Origin: Gammaproteobacteria bacterium
GTDB lineage: Bacteria > Pseudomonadota > Gammaproteobacteria > Eutrophobiales > Eutrophobiaceae
DNA: 64,000 nt
Assembly (NCBI GenBank): GCA_004297165.1
Contig: SCUJ01000006.1
Span: 930,001-994,000 of the forward strand
Direction: 5' to 3'
Shown: positions 1 through 8,150 of the stretch, piece after piece
Layout: every line of letters starts with the position of its first letter
How positions within the stretch are numbered: position 1 is the first letter of the stretch
The notes under the pieces: generated by a model
What the model saw: the letters and a program-made list of their open reading frames with translations, nothing else
What the model was told of the DNA's origin: nothing
Databases searched by the model: none
Made by a program: the position numbers and the translations under genes

Positions 1-73
1 GCAGGGCGATGGCCACGCTGAGCAGGCTGAGCCGCTCCGGCTGCGCCGATATGAGTTCCCGGATCCTGATCAT
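1..73 (-). CDS. 5' start of a membrane signalling gene cut by the window edge
   Basis: Only the first 24 codons are visible. The ATG at 71-73 overlaps the TGA stop (70-72) of the upstream YfiR-like gene as ATGA, so the two are probably translationally coupled. The N-terminus is a short charged stretch (MIRIRELISAQPERL) followed by the start of a hydrophobic segment (SLLSVAIAL), as in inner-membrane sensors. In known YfiR-type operons the last gene is often a membrane diguanylate cyclase or histidine kinase; that is inference from context, since no catalytic domain lies in the window. Confidence 0.5.
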   Translation of the reverse strand, partial: MIRIRELISAQPERLSLLSVAIAL

Positions 74-603
74 GTGCCGCCCGTCACTTTCACCGCAAGG
101 TTGAGGAGTCTCGCGCCGATTGTGAGTTCGGCGGCGCCCGTCGCGGCGAGATTCACTTCAAACACGATCTTTTTGCGCTCTTTGAGTAATCCGATCGCCA
201 CGCCCTGTTGTATCGCATCCGGAATATCGGATACGGTCAGGACACAATCGCCGTCAAGACTGGCCATCAATTCACGCAGATCGGTTTTCTGTACGGAGGG
301 GATGTACAACAGGTCGCAATCCTTCACCGGTGCGCCGCTCACGACCCGCACAATAACCGGCCGGCCGTGCAGCGCCCGTTTCGCAAGCGCCAGCCCGCCG
401 GGGCCGAGGGCATCGGCCCCGTACTGGCAGATATCGAAGGTCGTGCGGCGATGATGTTCCGGCCATTCCACAAACAAGGCGATATTATAGAGGTACGCCG
501 CCTTGAGTTCCTCCTCGGAGGCGGTCTGGGCCGGGATGTCATTCATCATGACAGCCAGCAGCGCTGATATCAGGCATCCGGTCAACTGGCCGCGTGGATT
601 CAT
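70..603 (-). CDS. YfiR family (DUF4154) periplasmic protein
   Basis: 177 residues. A signal peptide (about residues 1-27, hydrophobic LISALLAVMM, cleavage near AQTA-SE) is followed by the family opening 'AAYLYNIALFVEWP', a tyrosine/phenylalanine-rich start typical of YfiR. The body has the usual pattern 'CDLLYIPS' near the middle and 'KKIVFEVNL' plus 'ARLLNLA' at the end. YfiR-like proteins sit in the periplasm and restrain a membrane signalling enzyme (YfiN in Pseudomonas). The gene lies 7 nt after the TonB receptor gene and overlaps the next gene by ATGA, so it is the middle gene of a three-gene operon. Family assignment is firm; the partner is not visible. Confidence 0.85.
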   Translation of the reverse strand: MNPRGQLTGCLISALLAVMMNDIPAQTASEEELKAAYLYNIALFVEWPEHHRRTTFDICQYGADALGPGGLALAKRALHGRPVIVRVVSGAPVKDCDLLYIPSVQKTDLRELMASLDGDCVLTVSDIPDAIQQGVAIGLLKERKKIVFEVNLAATGAAELTIGARLLNLAVKVTGGT

Positions 604-610
604 TCCCGGC

Positions 611-2677
611 TCAGAATCGATAGCTTAGCGAGATGCGCAGGCCCCGGCCATCCTGCATGATCATGTCCTGAACATGCTCCTCCGAGCCAGGATCGAAGTA
701 TTCCGTATCGAATAGGTTATACGCGCTGGCGGATGCCTCCAGGCCGGGCGCCAGCCTGTCGGTCGACAGCGTCAGATTGACGATCGCATGATCGGCAGCG
801 TTGTCGCCGGCCAGGGTGGGTCGGGAATCCATATACCTGGCATCGATGGCCGCGGTGGCAACATCCATTACCGGCATGGAGAAACTGATTTGACCCAGCC
901 ATTCCGGGGAACCGATGAGACGGGCGCCCGTCGCGCGGTCGTCCGCATCCTGCCAGCTCACGCTCGCCCGCACGCGCATGCCGTTCGCCCAGCGACGCTC
1001 AGCCTCCAATTCGAGGCCGTTGGTGGAGACCTCGCCGGTATTTACGAACTGTAATTCGCCGTCCGCGGGCCGGGTCATCAGGGCGATGACGTCGGTGATG
1101 TCGTAATGATAAAAGGAGACCGCGAGCCGCAGGCCATTTGGACGGCGCTCCTCCACCACCGCCTCATAGTTACTGATGCGCTCGGGCTGAAGATCGGGGG
1201 CATCGGAATAGGCTGAATTGTAGTAATAATGTTCATAGGCATTCGGATTGCGGAAGGCTGTGCCATAGATGAGCTTGACCGTGGTGGTCTCGCGCAATTG
1301 ATGGATGAGCGCCAGTCGCGGATTGAGAATATCCTGATCGTTGACATCGTAGTAATCGTAGCGCAAACCGGCGTTCAGCAACCAGCCGGGCAGAAAGGCC
1401 ACCTCATCCTGCGCGAACACGCCGTACCGCTTGCTGGAACGCCGGTCGTCGAATTCCAGCAGGTCAAGATCCACGAGATAGGAATATTGATCCTGACGCG
1501 CATTGTCATGGTAATCCGCCCCGAAGATCAGGTGGTGGTTCCCGAAGGGGTGTGCGCCGAACTGGATCTCGGCATCCCACCATTCGGCCCTGGCCGTGTC
1601 CTGGTTGGCGCCGGCCGGCGCCACATCGAAGGTATACAAACCGTCATAGTCGTACTGCGTATAAGACAGCCTCGCGAGCACTTCATAGCGGGACCAGTTC
1701 CCGACATAGGCAGCGCTGAGGGCGGTGCGCCCATCCACTGTCTCGCTGCGGGGATCGTTGAAGGTCTGTCCGTAGGAAGCGGTGGGGAGCCCCTTGGTCC
1801 GCTCCGCGTGCGTCAATTCCAGTTCGAAGCCAAACCCGGAATACTTGCCGAACAGGGTGTAATAGCGGTCATGGTCGAGTCCCTGGGCGATGCCGTTGTT
1901 GTCGGCCGGCGCATCGAATTCGGGGAAATATAGATCGCGGCCCTCGCTGTCCATGATTGAAGCCGACAGCAACAGCTCGCCGCCGTTGGCGAACCCATGT
2001 CCCGCGCTCGCGCGCCCTCTATACGTACCCGCGCTCGCGGCCTCGCCCTTGATCTCCGCATGGCTGAACTTGCCGGCATCCTTGGTGCGCACGTTTACGA
2101 TCCCCAGAAACGCGCCGCTTCCATAGACGGATGAACCCGGTCCGGAAATGAATTCGACCTGCTCGATGAGATCGACATCGAGGGGGAACTCGCTGCCGAG
2201 CGGGGCCTGATCATAGATGTCGTCGTAGACCCGGTGACCGTCCACCAGCAGCAATATCCGGGAGTTGTAGTCGCCGGGCCGGCTGAATCCGCGCACCCCG
2301 AGATAACTGTAATTACGATCGTAGTTAACATGGAGACCGCGGATGCCGCGCAGGATATCGGCAAAACTGCGGTAGCCGTGGGCGCGAATCTCCTCCGCGG
2401 TCACCACGCTGATGGCCGCCGGCGCCTCAGAGGACTTTTGCGGGAAGCGGGAGGCCGCCGAGATCTCGACATCCATGAGTTGTTCGAAACTGAGATCCAG
2501 GAGGTCATTGGCCGATTCAGCCGCCATGACCGGCCGCGCGCCCTGCGCCAACAAGGCCACGCACAGGATCGTCCAGAATGCCGCAGAACACGGGCAACGG
2601 CGGGCAAGCACGACAAATCTCGACACAAAAGCGCCGCAGAGCCCGGGAAGGCGGACAAACCGGAAGCAGGAATACAT
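611..2677 (-). CDS. TonB-dependent outer-membrane receptor
   Basis: 688 residues from the ATG at 2677, which has GAGGG about 8 nt upstream; an in-frame ATG at 2785 lacks such a site and would put 36 extra residues before the signal peptide. Signal peptide ends near PVMA-AES. A plug domain follows: 'DLSFEQLMDVEISAAS' (TonB-box region typical of signalling-operon receptors), 'RSFADILRGIRGL', 'LLLVDGHRVYDDIYDQAP' and 'VYGSGAFLGIVNVRTKDAG'. The remainder is a beta-barrel ending in aromatic 'LRISLSYRF'. It is the first gene of an operon with the YfiR-like protein. The ligand is unknown: receptors of this subgroup commonly stand beside cyclic-di-GMP or kinase modules and may sense as well as transport. 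Confidence 0.9.
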   Translation of the reverse strand: MYSCFRFVRLPGLCGAFVSRFVVLARRCPCSAAFWTILCVALLAQGARPVMAAESANDLLDLSFEQLMDVEISAASRFPQKSSEAPAAISVVTAEEIRAHGYRSFADILRGIRGLHVNYDRNYSYLGVRGFSRPGDYNSRILLLVDGHRVYDDIYDQAPLGSEFPLDVDLIEQVEFISGPGSSVYGSGAFLGIVNVRTKDAGKFSHAEIKGEAASAGTYRGRASAGHGFANGGELLLSASIMDSEGRDLYFPEFDAPADNNGIAQGLDHDRYYTLFGKYSGFGFELELTHAERTKGLPTASYGQTFNDPRSETVDGRTALSAAYVGNWSRYEVLARLSYTQYDYDGLYTFDVAPAGANQDTARAEWWDAEIQFGAHPFGNHHLIFGADYHDNARQDQYSYLVDLDLLEFDDRRSSKRYGVFAQDEVAFLPGWLLNAGLRYDYYDVNDQDILNPRLALIHQLRETTTVKLIYGTAFRNPNAYEHYYYNSAYSDAPDLQPERISNYEAVVEERRPNGLRLAVSFYHYDITDVIALMTRPADGELQFVNTGEVSTNGLELEAERRWANGMRVRASVSWQDADDRATGARLIGSPEWLGQISFSMPVMDVATAAIDARYMDSRPTLAGDNAADHAIVNLTLSTDRLAPGLEASASAYNLFDTEYFDPGSEEHVQDMIMQDGRGLRISLSYRF

Positions 2678-3020
2678 CGGGAAAGCCCTCAAATCTCGCT
2701 CGCCGGAGTTATGTGCAGCCATACCGCCGACGTTTGTATTTGTTATGGTGACTACAGCGCCCAAAACCGCGGGACGCCTATCCAATCTTTATCGGAATAC
2801 CCACGAAAATCTTGAGCAATCCGAGTCCGCGAAATCTGCGCCGGTCCCTGTGCCGGTTCCGACGACGGCTGAAATACCTCATGCCTTGTGGGCATTATAG
2901 ACACGTGAAAATTAGTCTGGCAAATGCCGGATAGGGACTGCGGGAAAGCGCAGTAAAGGGTGGTTTTACGCGGCCCTGATGGGCGATAATACGCATCCTT
3001 TTTGAAATGGAGCGGTATGA
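2678..3020. promoter_or_regulatory. Divergent intergenic region between receptor operon and sulfite reductase
   Basis: 343 bp with no convincing gene. It must hold the promoters of the receptor operon (leftward) and of the siroheme reductase (rightward). A weak sigma70-like candidate for the rightward gene is TTTTAC at 2964-2969, 17 nt, then TAATAC at 2987-2992, about 28 nt before the start codon. The reductase start has GGAG at about 3009. No riboswitch fold or clear operator palindrome was recognised. Confidence 0.3.
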
Positions 3021-5303
3021 ATGAACTGGAATGACCGTCTGGCGGTGCGCCTGCCCGAGGCTATGGCGCGCGAGATCGACCAGTACCAACAGCAGATCGA
3101 GCTTAAAAAACAGGGCAAGGTCGACGATAAGCTGTTTCAGGAGGCGCGGCTGCGGCGCGGCGCCTACGGTCAGCGTTATGACAACGGCCAGCGGCACGAT
3201 GGCGTCGCCCAGCGCGACCTGGACTACGCGCGCAAGGACCTGCGCAAGGGACCCGAAACCCTCTGGGACGCGCCCGGCATGCAGCGCATCAAACTGCCCT
3301 TCGGCGGCGTCAATCCGGAACAGATGGAGGCGCTCGCCGATCTCGCCGAGGAATATTCGGACGCGGTCTGCCACGTCACCACCCGCCAGGATATTCAACT
3401 GCACTACGTACACATCGAGGACACCCCGGACCTGATGCGCCGCCTTGCCGCGGTGGGCATCACCACCCGCGAGGCTTGCGGCAATTCCGTGCGTAATATC
3501 ACCGGCTGCCCGAAGGCGGGCTGCTGCGGCACGGAGGCCTTCGATGTCACCCCCTACGCGCAGGCCTGCATGCGCTTCCTGCTCGGACACCGGGACACGC
3601 AGGACTTTGGGCGTAAATTCAAGGTGGCCTTCTCCGGTTGCGCCGCCGAAGGTTGCGCCTATACCGGCTTTCACGACCTCGGCTACATCGCGAAGACGCG
3701 CCAGGGTCCGGACGGCGGGATCGAGCGTGGGTTTTCGGTCTACGTCGGCGGCGGGCTCGGCCCGGTGCCCTATCAGGCCAGCCTGCTCTCCGAGTTCACG
3801 CCGGAGGCGGAGATGCTGCCGATCGCCCAGGCCGTCAGCCGGATCTACGCCCGCCACGGCGAGAAAAAGAACCGCGGCCGGGCGCGCATCAAGTTCCTCG
3901 TCGCGAATTGGGGCATCGAGAAATTCCGCGCCGAGGTGGAAGCGGAGCGCCCAAAGATGCCGCACGAGGAGGCGTGGACCGCCTGGCTCAAGGACGTCCC
4001 CGCCTGGGAAGAAAAACCCTTGCGGCCCGGCGCGACTTTACCGGCGGACGCCGGCGATGCCGCCTTCCGCGAATGGCGGGCGACCAACGTCCGGCCCCAG
4101 CGTCAGCCGGGTTACGCCATTGCCACCATCAAGCTCCCGCTCGGCGACATCTCCTCCTGGCAGATGCGGCAACTGGCCGATATCAGCCGCCGCATCAACG
4201 GCGGCCATGCCCGCACGACGATCGAACAAAATATCCTGCTGCGCTGGGTCGCCGAGGCCGATCTGCCGGAATTGCACCGCGAGCTGCAACGCATCGGGCT
4301 CGCAGAGTCCGGGGCCAACACCATCGAGGACGTGGTCTCCTGCCCCGGCACCGATACCTGCAAACTCGGCATCGCGAGTTCCCGAGGGCTTGCCGCGACC
4401 TTGAGCGAAGACTTCAAGGCCAGGGCGCATACCCTCAACCCCGCCATCCGCGACCTGCGCATTCATGTCAGCGGCTGCTTCAATTCGTGCAGCCAACATC
4501 AGATCGCCGACATCGGCTTTTATGGCGTGAGCCGCAAGATCGACAACGCTCTGGTGCCGCACTTCCGCGTCGTGCTGGGCGCGCATCGCGACCATAACGC
4601 GCGCGAATTCGGCCAGACCTTCGGCCCGGTGCCGTCCAAGCGCATCCCCGAGTTTATCGATCGTCTCACGAATCGATACCTGGCCGAGCGCAATCCCGAG
4701 GAGGGTTTTTCCGATTTCATCCAGCGGCTCGGCAAGAAAGGCGTCAAACCGCTGCTCGACGAATTCGGCCAGGTGCCGCCGCGGGCCGTCGATCGCACCC
4801 TCTACAGCGACTGGCGCGATCCGCGCGAGTTCTCCGTCGCGGACATCGGCACGGGCGAATGCGCGGGCGCGGTGGTGAGCACCACCGAGTTCGACTTGCA
4901 GGCCGCGGAGCAGATGCACTACGAGGCGCAGGTGCATCTCGACGATGGCGATTTCCGCAAGGCCGATGACACGGCCTATGCGGCGATGGTGCTGGCGGCG
5001 AAAGGCCTGGTGTATGCCGAGGACCCCGACGTGCCGGACAACCCGGACGCAATCGTGGCCGCCTTCCGCGCGCGCTTTCACGAGACGGGGCGCTTTCTCG
5101 CGAGGAACGCCCCGACGCGCTTCGCCGAATATCTCTTCCGGCGTCACGAAGACAAGACTCGGAATTACAGCGTGGAGGCCGCGCGACGGCTGCTGGAGGA
5201 GACCCAGCACTTCGTCGAGGCCGCTTACGCCTGCTATGTGCGCATGTCCGAACAGCAGGCGGAGAGCGCCGCGCCGGCTGCGACATCAACCGATAACGTA
5301 TAA
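3021..5303 (+). CDS. Siroheme-[4Fe-4S] nitrite/sulfite reductase
   Basis: 760 residues. Two pseudo-symmetric ferredoxin-like/siroheme halves are seen. The second half has the cluster and siroheme ligand motifs CPGTDTC (Cys441, Cys447) and CFNSC (Cys485, Cys489), the C-x5-C...C-x3-C pattern of assimilatory sulfite/nitrite reductases. The first half keeps extra cysteines (TGCPKAGCC near 161-168 and SGCAAEGC near 210-217), which is uncommon because this half normally binds no cofactor. A helical C-terminal extension (about 625-745) with HEPN-like character is attached. It would reduce sulfite to sulfide, or nitrite to ammonia, in the cytoplasm; family alone does not decide the substrate. The next gene follows after 20 nt, suggesting an operon. 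Confidence 0.88.
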   Translation: MNWNDRLAVRLPEAMAREIDQYQQQIELKKQGKVDDKLFQEARLRRGAYGQRYDNGQRHDGVAQRDLDYARKDLRKGPETLWDAPGMQRIKLPFGGVNPEQMEALADLAEEYSDAVCHVTTRQDIQLHYVHIEDTPDLMRRLAAVGITTREACGNSVRNITGCPKAGCCGTEAFDVTPYAQACMRFLLGHRDTQDFGRKFKVAFSGCAAEGCAYTGFHDLGYIAKTRQGPDGGIERGFSVYVGGGLGPVPYQASLLSEFTPEAEMLPIAQAVSRIYARHGEKKNRGRARIKFLVANWGIEKFRAEVEAERPKMPHEEAWTAWLKDVPAWEEKPLRPGATLPADAGDAAFREWRATNVRPQRQPGYAIATIKLPLGDISSWQMRQLADISRRINGGHARTTIEQNILLRWVAEADLPELHRELQRIGLAESGANTIEDVVSCPGTDTCKLGIASSRGLAATLSEDFKARAHTLNPAIRDLRIHVSGCFNSCSQHQIADIGFYGVSRKIDNALVPHFRVVLGAHRDHNAREFGQTFGPVPSKRIPEFIDRLTNRYLAERNPEEGFSDFIQRLGKKGVKPLLDEFGQVPPRAVDRTLYSDWRDPREFSVADIGTGECAGAVVSTTEFDLQAAEQMHYEAQVHLDDGDFRKADDTAYAAMVLAAKGLVYAEDPDVPDNPDAIVAAFRARFHETGRFLARNAPTRFAEYLFRRHEDKTRNYSVEAARRLLEETQHFVEAAYACYVRMSEQQAESAAPAATSTDNV

Positions 5304-5323
5304 CTATAAAGTCAGGAGCAAGA

Positions 5324-5905
5324 ATGGAATTACATCGTATCGGTGTGAAATGGTTCGCGGACGAGCGCGCGCCCTTGAATCTGCTGGACCTCATCCCCGT
5401 ATTTCATCGCTGGATCCAGGACCATGTCCTCGACAACCTCTTGATCGACGTTGCCGAATACACTCACATGCATCACGGCCCCGGGGTGTTGATCATCGCC
5501 CACGAGGGCAACTACGGTTATGACGAGACCCACGGCGAGCGCGGTCTGGCGTATTACAGCAAACAACCGATGCCGGAGACGGACCTCGCCGCGCGCCTGG
5601 CAACGGTCGCCCGCAAGGGACTGGAGGCCTGCATCTGCTTTACCCGCGAGGCGAATCTGGGAGCGCAGGTGAGCTTTCCCTGCAATCGGCTGGAGGTATT
5701 CACAAACGACCGGCTGCTCGCGCCCAACACCGATGCAGCGTGGGAAGCCTTCGCCCCGGCCGTGCGCGCCCTGGCCGCGCGGCTGTTCCCCGGTCAGGTA
5801 TACAAGATCGAGCGCCGCAGCGATGACCCGCGCGAGCGACTGGCCGCGATCATCCACGCGGAACAGGCGCCAGGTCCCGAGGCTTTGCTCGCGCGTCTGA
5901 CTTAA
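5324..5905 (+). CDS. Conserved protein linked to siroheme reductase, function unknown
   Basis: 193 residues with AGGAGC 8 nt before the ATG, 20 nt after the reductase stop; cotranscription is likely. No signal peptide or membrane segment. Recognisable stretches are 'VLIIAHEGNYGYDETHGERGLAY' in part (a His/Tyr-rich block near residues 56-78) and 'FPCNRLEVFTNDRL' near 118-131. I recall similar proteins next to nitrite/sulfite reductases in other proteobacteria, but no biochemical role can be named. A part in electron transfer to, or maturation of, the reductase is only a guess from position. Confidence 0.7.
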   Translation: MELHRIGVKWFADERAPLNLLDLIPVFHRWIQDHVLDNLLIDVAEYTHMHHGPGVLIIAHEGNYGYDETHGERGLAYYSKQPMPETDLAARLATVARKGLEACICFTREANLGAQVSFPCNRLEVFTNDRLLAPNTDAAWEAFAPAVRALAARLFPGQVYKIERRSDDPRERLAAIIHAEQAPGPEALLARLT

Positions 5906-5920
5906 GGATCTAACAGGCTG

Positions 5921-7084
5921 CTAAGGCGCCGGCAGGATGCCGACCCGATCTCCCGCATACGTCCCGATCCAGATCTGCCCCTCAACCTTGAGGGCAGAGC
6001 TCGCGCCCTGCATCGCCGCATCGGCGCCAACCCCGGTCACTCGGGTCGCGGTCATGGTCTCCGGATCGATATCGAAGACTGACCAACCGCTGCCGCAGGG
6101 TTGCTTTGGACACTCCGCCGGCGGCATGTGATCTCCGCCGGTGGTGTAGATCCTGCCCTCCGCCGTCCAGTGCAGGTTGTCCGGCGTGACGGCCAGAGTG
6201 GCGGCGGTACGCGCCATCGGCGTGACGCTGCGGTCGAAGCGCACCACCTCGTTAGTGCCGAACGCGGCCACATACAGATAATGATCATCGGGCGAGACCA
6301 GGATGCCATTGGGGCCGGAGAGTTGCGTGCCTTCGATCTCCGCGGGTTCCCCCTTGCCCGGATGCCACTCCCACACGCCGCCGGTGATGGTCTGTGATCT
6401 GACCTTGTTGAAGCCTTCCGCATCAGTCGGATCCATGAACTTCGTCGTCACGAAGCCGCCGTCATTCAGGATCGCCACGCTGTTCGGCCAGACGGTATTC
6501 GGCAACGCGACACAACCGATCCAGCGGATGACCGGTTTGTCCGCGCCGGCATCGATCTGGAATGCCTCAATCGCCTCACGATCGCCGTGCGAGGTGACAT
6601 AGAGAAGGTATTGTCCCTGAGTCTCCTCGCGCAGGGCGAGTCCGTGGGCTGAGAAGTTGTTGATATTGAGCGGTGCCGGGCAGTCGGGGAAGCGCGTCAT
6701 GTCTTGTTCAAAAACTGGCTGTGCGGCTGGAAACAGTACTTCCCATTCACGCGTCCGGTGATTGATCAGATAGAGATGCCCCGGCGTATCCGTGCCCCAG
6801 CGATCCCCGTTCATCCCGGAGGCGATGAGCCACTCGGTGTCGCCCACCTGAACGATATCTTCGGCGTTTTGCGGACCGCAGACAAATTGCAGATCGCCCG
6901 AGGGTACGCAATCCGCGGCCCCGCCAGCCGGGGTTGCAACCGGTGCAGTAGCGGGCGTGGGTGCTGGCGCCACAGCAGGCGTGGCCGGTGGCGTTACGGC
7001 TGCCTCCTGGGCACTCTCACCGCAGGCCCCGAGCAACAACATGCCGATGATCATAATCACTACTACCAGCGTATTTCTCAACAT
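5921..7084 (-). CDS. Lipoprotein with SMP-30/strictosidine-synthase-like beta-propeller
   Basis: 387 residues from the ATG at 7084, chosen because GAGGTG lies 5-6 nt upstream; an in-frame ATG at 7105 overlaps the previous stop and has no such site. The lipobox LLGAC gives a lipidated cysteine near residue 20, followed by an Ala/Pro/Thr linker (about 28-57). The rest is propeller-like with repeated motifs such as 'GPNGILVSPDDHYLYVAAF' (about 250-268), the calcium-binding pattern of SMP-30/gluconolactonase and strictosidine-synthase-like proteins. It probably sits on the inner leaflet of the outer membrane and hydrolyses a lactone or ester, or only binds one. It follows the response-regulator gene in the same direction. 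Confidence 0.72.
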   Translation of the reverse strand: MLRNTLVVVIMIIGMLLLGACGESAQEAAVTPPATPAVAPAPTPATAPVATPAGGAADCVPSGDLQFVCGPQNAEDIVQVGDTEWLIASGMNGDRWGTDTPGHLYLINHRTREWEVLFPAAQPVFEQDMTRFPDCPAPLNINNFSAHGLALREETQGQYLLYVTSHGDREAIEAFQIDAGADKPVIRWIGCVALPNTVWPNSVAILNDGGFVTTKFMDPTDAEGFNKVRSQTITGGVWEWHPGKGEPAEIEGTQLSGPNGILVSPDDHYLYVAAFGTNEVVRFDRSVTPMARTAATLAVTPDNLHWTAEGRIYTTGGDHMPPAECPKQPCGSGWSVFDIDPETMTATRVTGVGADAAMQGASSALKVEGQIWIGTYAGDRVGILPAP

Positions 7085-7104
7085 GACGTCACCTCGCTTA
7101 ACCA

Positions 7105-7992
7105 TTAAATACCCAGATCGATATGCTCATCGGAGATGTCCACACCGACCAGCAGGATGTTCTTTTCCCTGGTAAGACCATACACCAGTTTCGCAGTCTC
7201 GCGTATCAGTATAGGCATGCCTTCCTTGGTTTGTTTATGCAACTGCCAGCGATAGGAGGAATCGGGATGCAGCGTCGCCTCCCCCAGATATTCCTGAAAC
7301 CGCTCCCGATCGCCGGGGGCATAAAGCTCGCTGATATCCCGCCCTACGAGTTCATTGCGCTGGTAGCCGAGGACGCGTGCGCCATAACGGTTGACCGACT
7401 GGATTTCGCCCATGATGTTCAGGCTGAAATACATCGCCGGCGTGTTGTCATAGAGCACCTTGTAGCGCTTCTCGCTCTCGATCATCGCAATCTCGGCGGC
7501 TACCCGGTGGTCGATCTCCTTTTTCATGGAGATCCGGTCCAGCTCCAGCTTGCTCCTGGTCTGCACGTATTCCTGGCGCAGATCGGATTGCTTCACCTTC
7601 AGCGCCGTGTTCATGGATTTCAACGAGAGTTGCGTCTCGATGCGCGCGGCCAGGATCTCGATATTCGTGGACTTGATCAGATAATCGTTCGCCCCGTTGC
7701 CAAGCGCCTTGATCATGTCATCGGTCTCGTCGCTGCTGGTCAGCATCAACACCGGCAGTTCCAGGGCGGAATAATCGGCACGGATCTTTTGCAGGACCTC
7801 GTTGCCGGACATCCCGGGCATGTTCAGGTCGAGCAGGATCAGATCGACCAGATTGCCTCTGAGCTGAAAGAGCGCCTCGCTGCCGGAGCCGGCGGCGAGG
7901 ACCTCGTAACCGCGCGACTTCACCTGCAACGTCAGGGTCTTGCGATAGGTATTGTCATCATCGACGATGAGGATCGTTGCCTTTTGTGTCAT
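7105..7992 (-). CDS. Response regulator with C-terminal PAS domain
   Basis: 295 residues from the ATG at 7992 (GGGAG 6-7 nt upstream). Receiver domain about residues 5-120: acidic pair VDDD, phosphoacceptor Asp in 'LILLDLNMPGMSGNE', Thr/Ser in 'MLTSSDE', Lys in 'YLIKS'. A coiled-coil-like linker (about 130-170) leads to a PAS domain (about 175-285: 'YKVLYDNTPAMYFSLNIMG', 'ELVGRDISELYAPGDRERF'). No output enzyme or DNA-binding domain follows, so it is likely an intermediate in a phosphorelay or works through protein contact. No histidine kinase is adjacent. Its TAA stop overlaps the nearest upstream ATG of the lipoprotein gene. Confidence 0.87.
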   Translation of the reverse strand: MTQKATILIVDDDNTYRKTLTLQVKSRGYEVLAAGSGSEALFQLRGNLVDLILLDLNMPGMSGNEVLQKIRADYSALELPVLMLTSSDETDDMIKALGNGANDYLIKSTNIEILAARIETQLSLKSMNTALKVKQSDLRQEYVQTRSKLELDRISMKKEIDHRVAAEIAMIESEKRYKVLYDNTPAMYFSLNIMGEIQSVNRYGARVLGYQRNELVGRDISELYAPGDRERFQEYLGEATLHPDSSYRWQLHKQTKEGMPILIRETAKLVYGLTREKNILLVGVDISDEHIDLGI

Positions 7993-8081
7993 GGGGTGCT
8001 CCCGTGGCAGGAAATGCCTGTTTACCCGATATCCCAAGGCGGGGTCAAGTCGATCATTGGCAAAATTATCAATAGCGTGAC

Positions 8082-8106
8082 AGGGCGATCACAAGGATCG
8101 CCCCTA
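8082..8106. repeat. Short REP-like palindrome (GGGCGATC / GATCGCCC)
   Basis: Perfect 8-bp inverted arms at 8083-8090 and 8096-8103 with a 5-nt loop, followed by CCTAC. This form is a common intergenic palindrome in proteobacteria. It lies between the divergent response regulator and aminotransferase genes and has no T-tract, so it is not an obvious terminator. Confidence 0.6.
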
Positions 8107-8122
8107 CAAACGACCTATCCCC

Positions 8123-8150
8123 TAATGACCAATGACTAATGACTAATGCC
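8123..8150. repeat. Heptamer tandem repeat (TAATGAC-like) spanning a start codon
   Basis: Four 7-bp units run in tandem: TAATGAC, CAATGAC, TAATGAC, TAATGCC. Each carries an ATG in a different frame relative to its neighbours, at 8125, 8132, 8139 and 8146. The aminotransferase frame uses the ATG at 8139. No Shine-Dalgarno sequence is visible before it. Confidence 0.6.

Noticed and set aside
2678-3020. SAM or other riboswitch before the sulfite reductase gene
   Set aside because: No conserved core or expression platform could be recognised in 343 bp; only weak promoter-like boxes.
4038-5210. A 390-codon open frame antisense to the siroheme reductase
   Set aside because: Long antisense frames are common in GC-rich genes. 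The plus-strand frame carries the siroheme motifs; this one has none.
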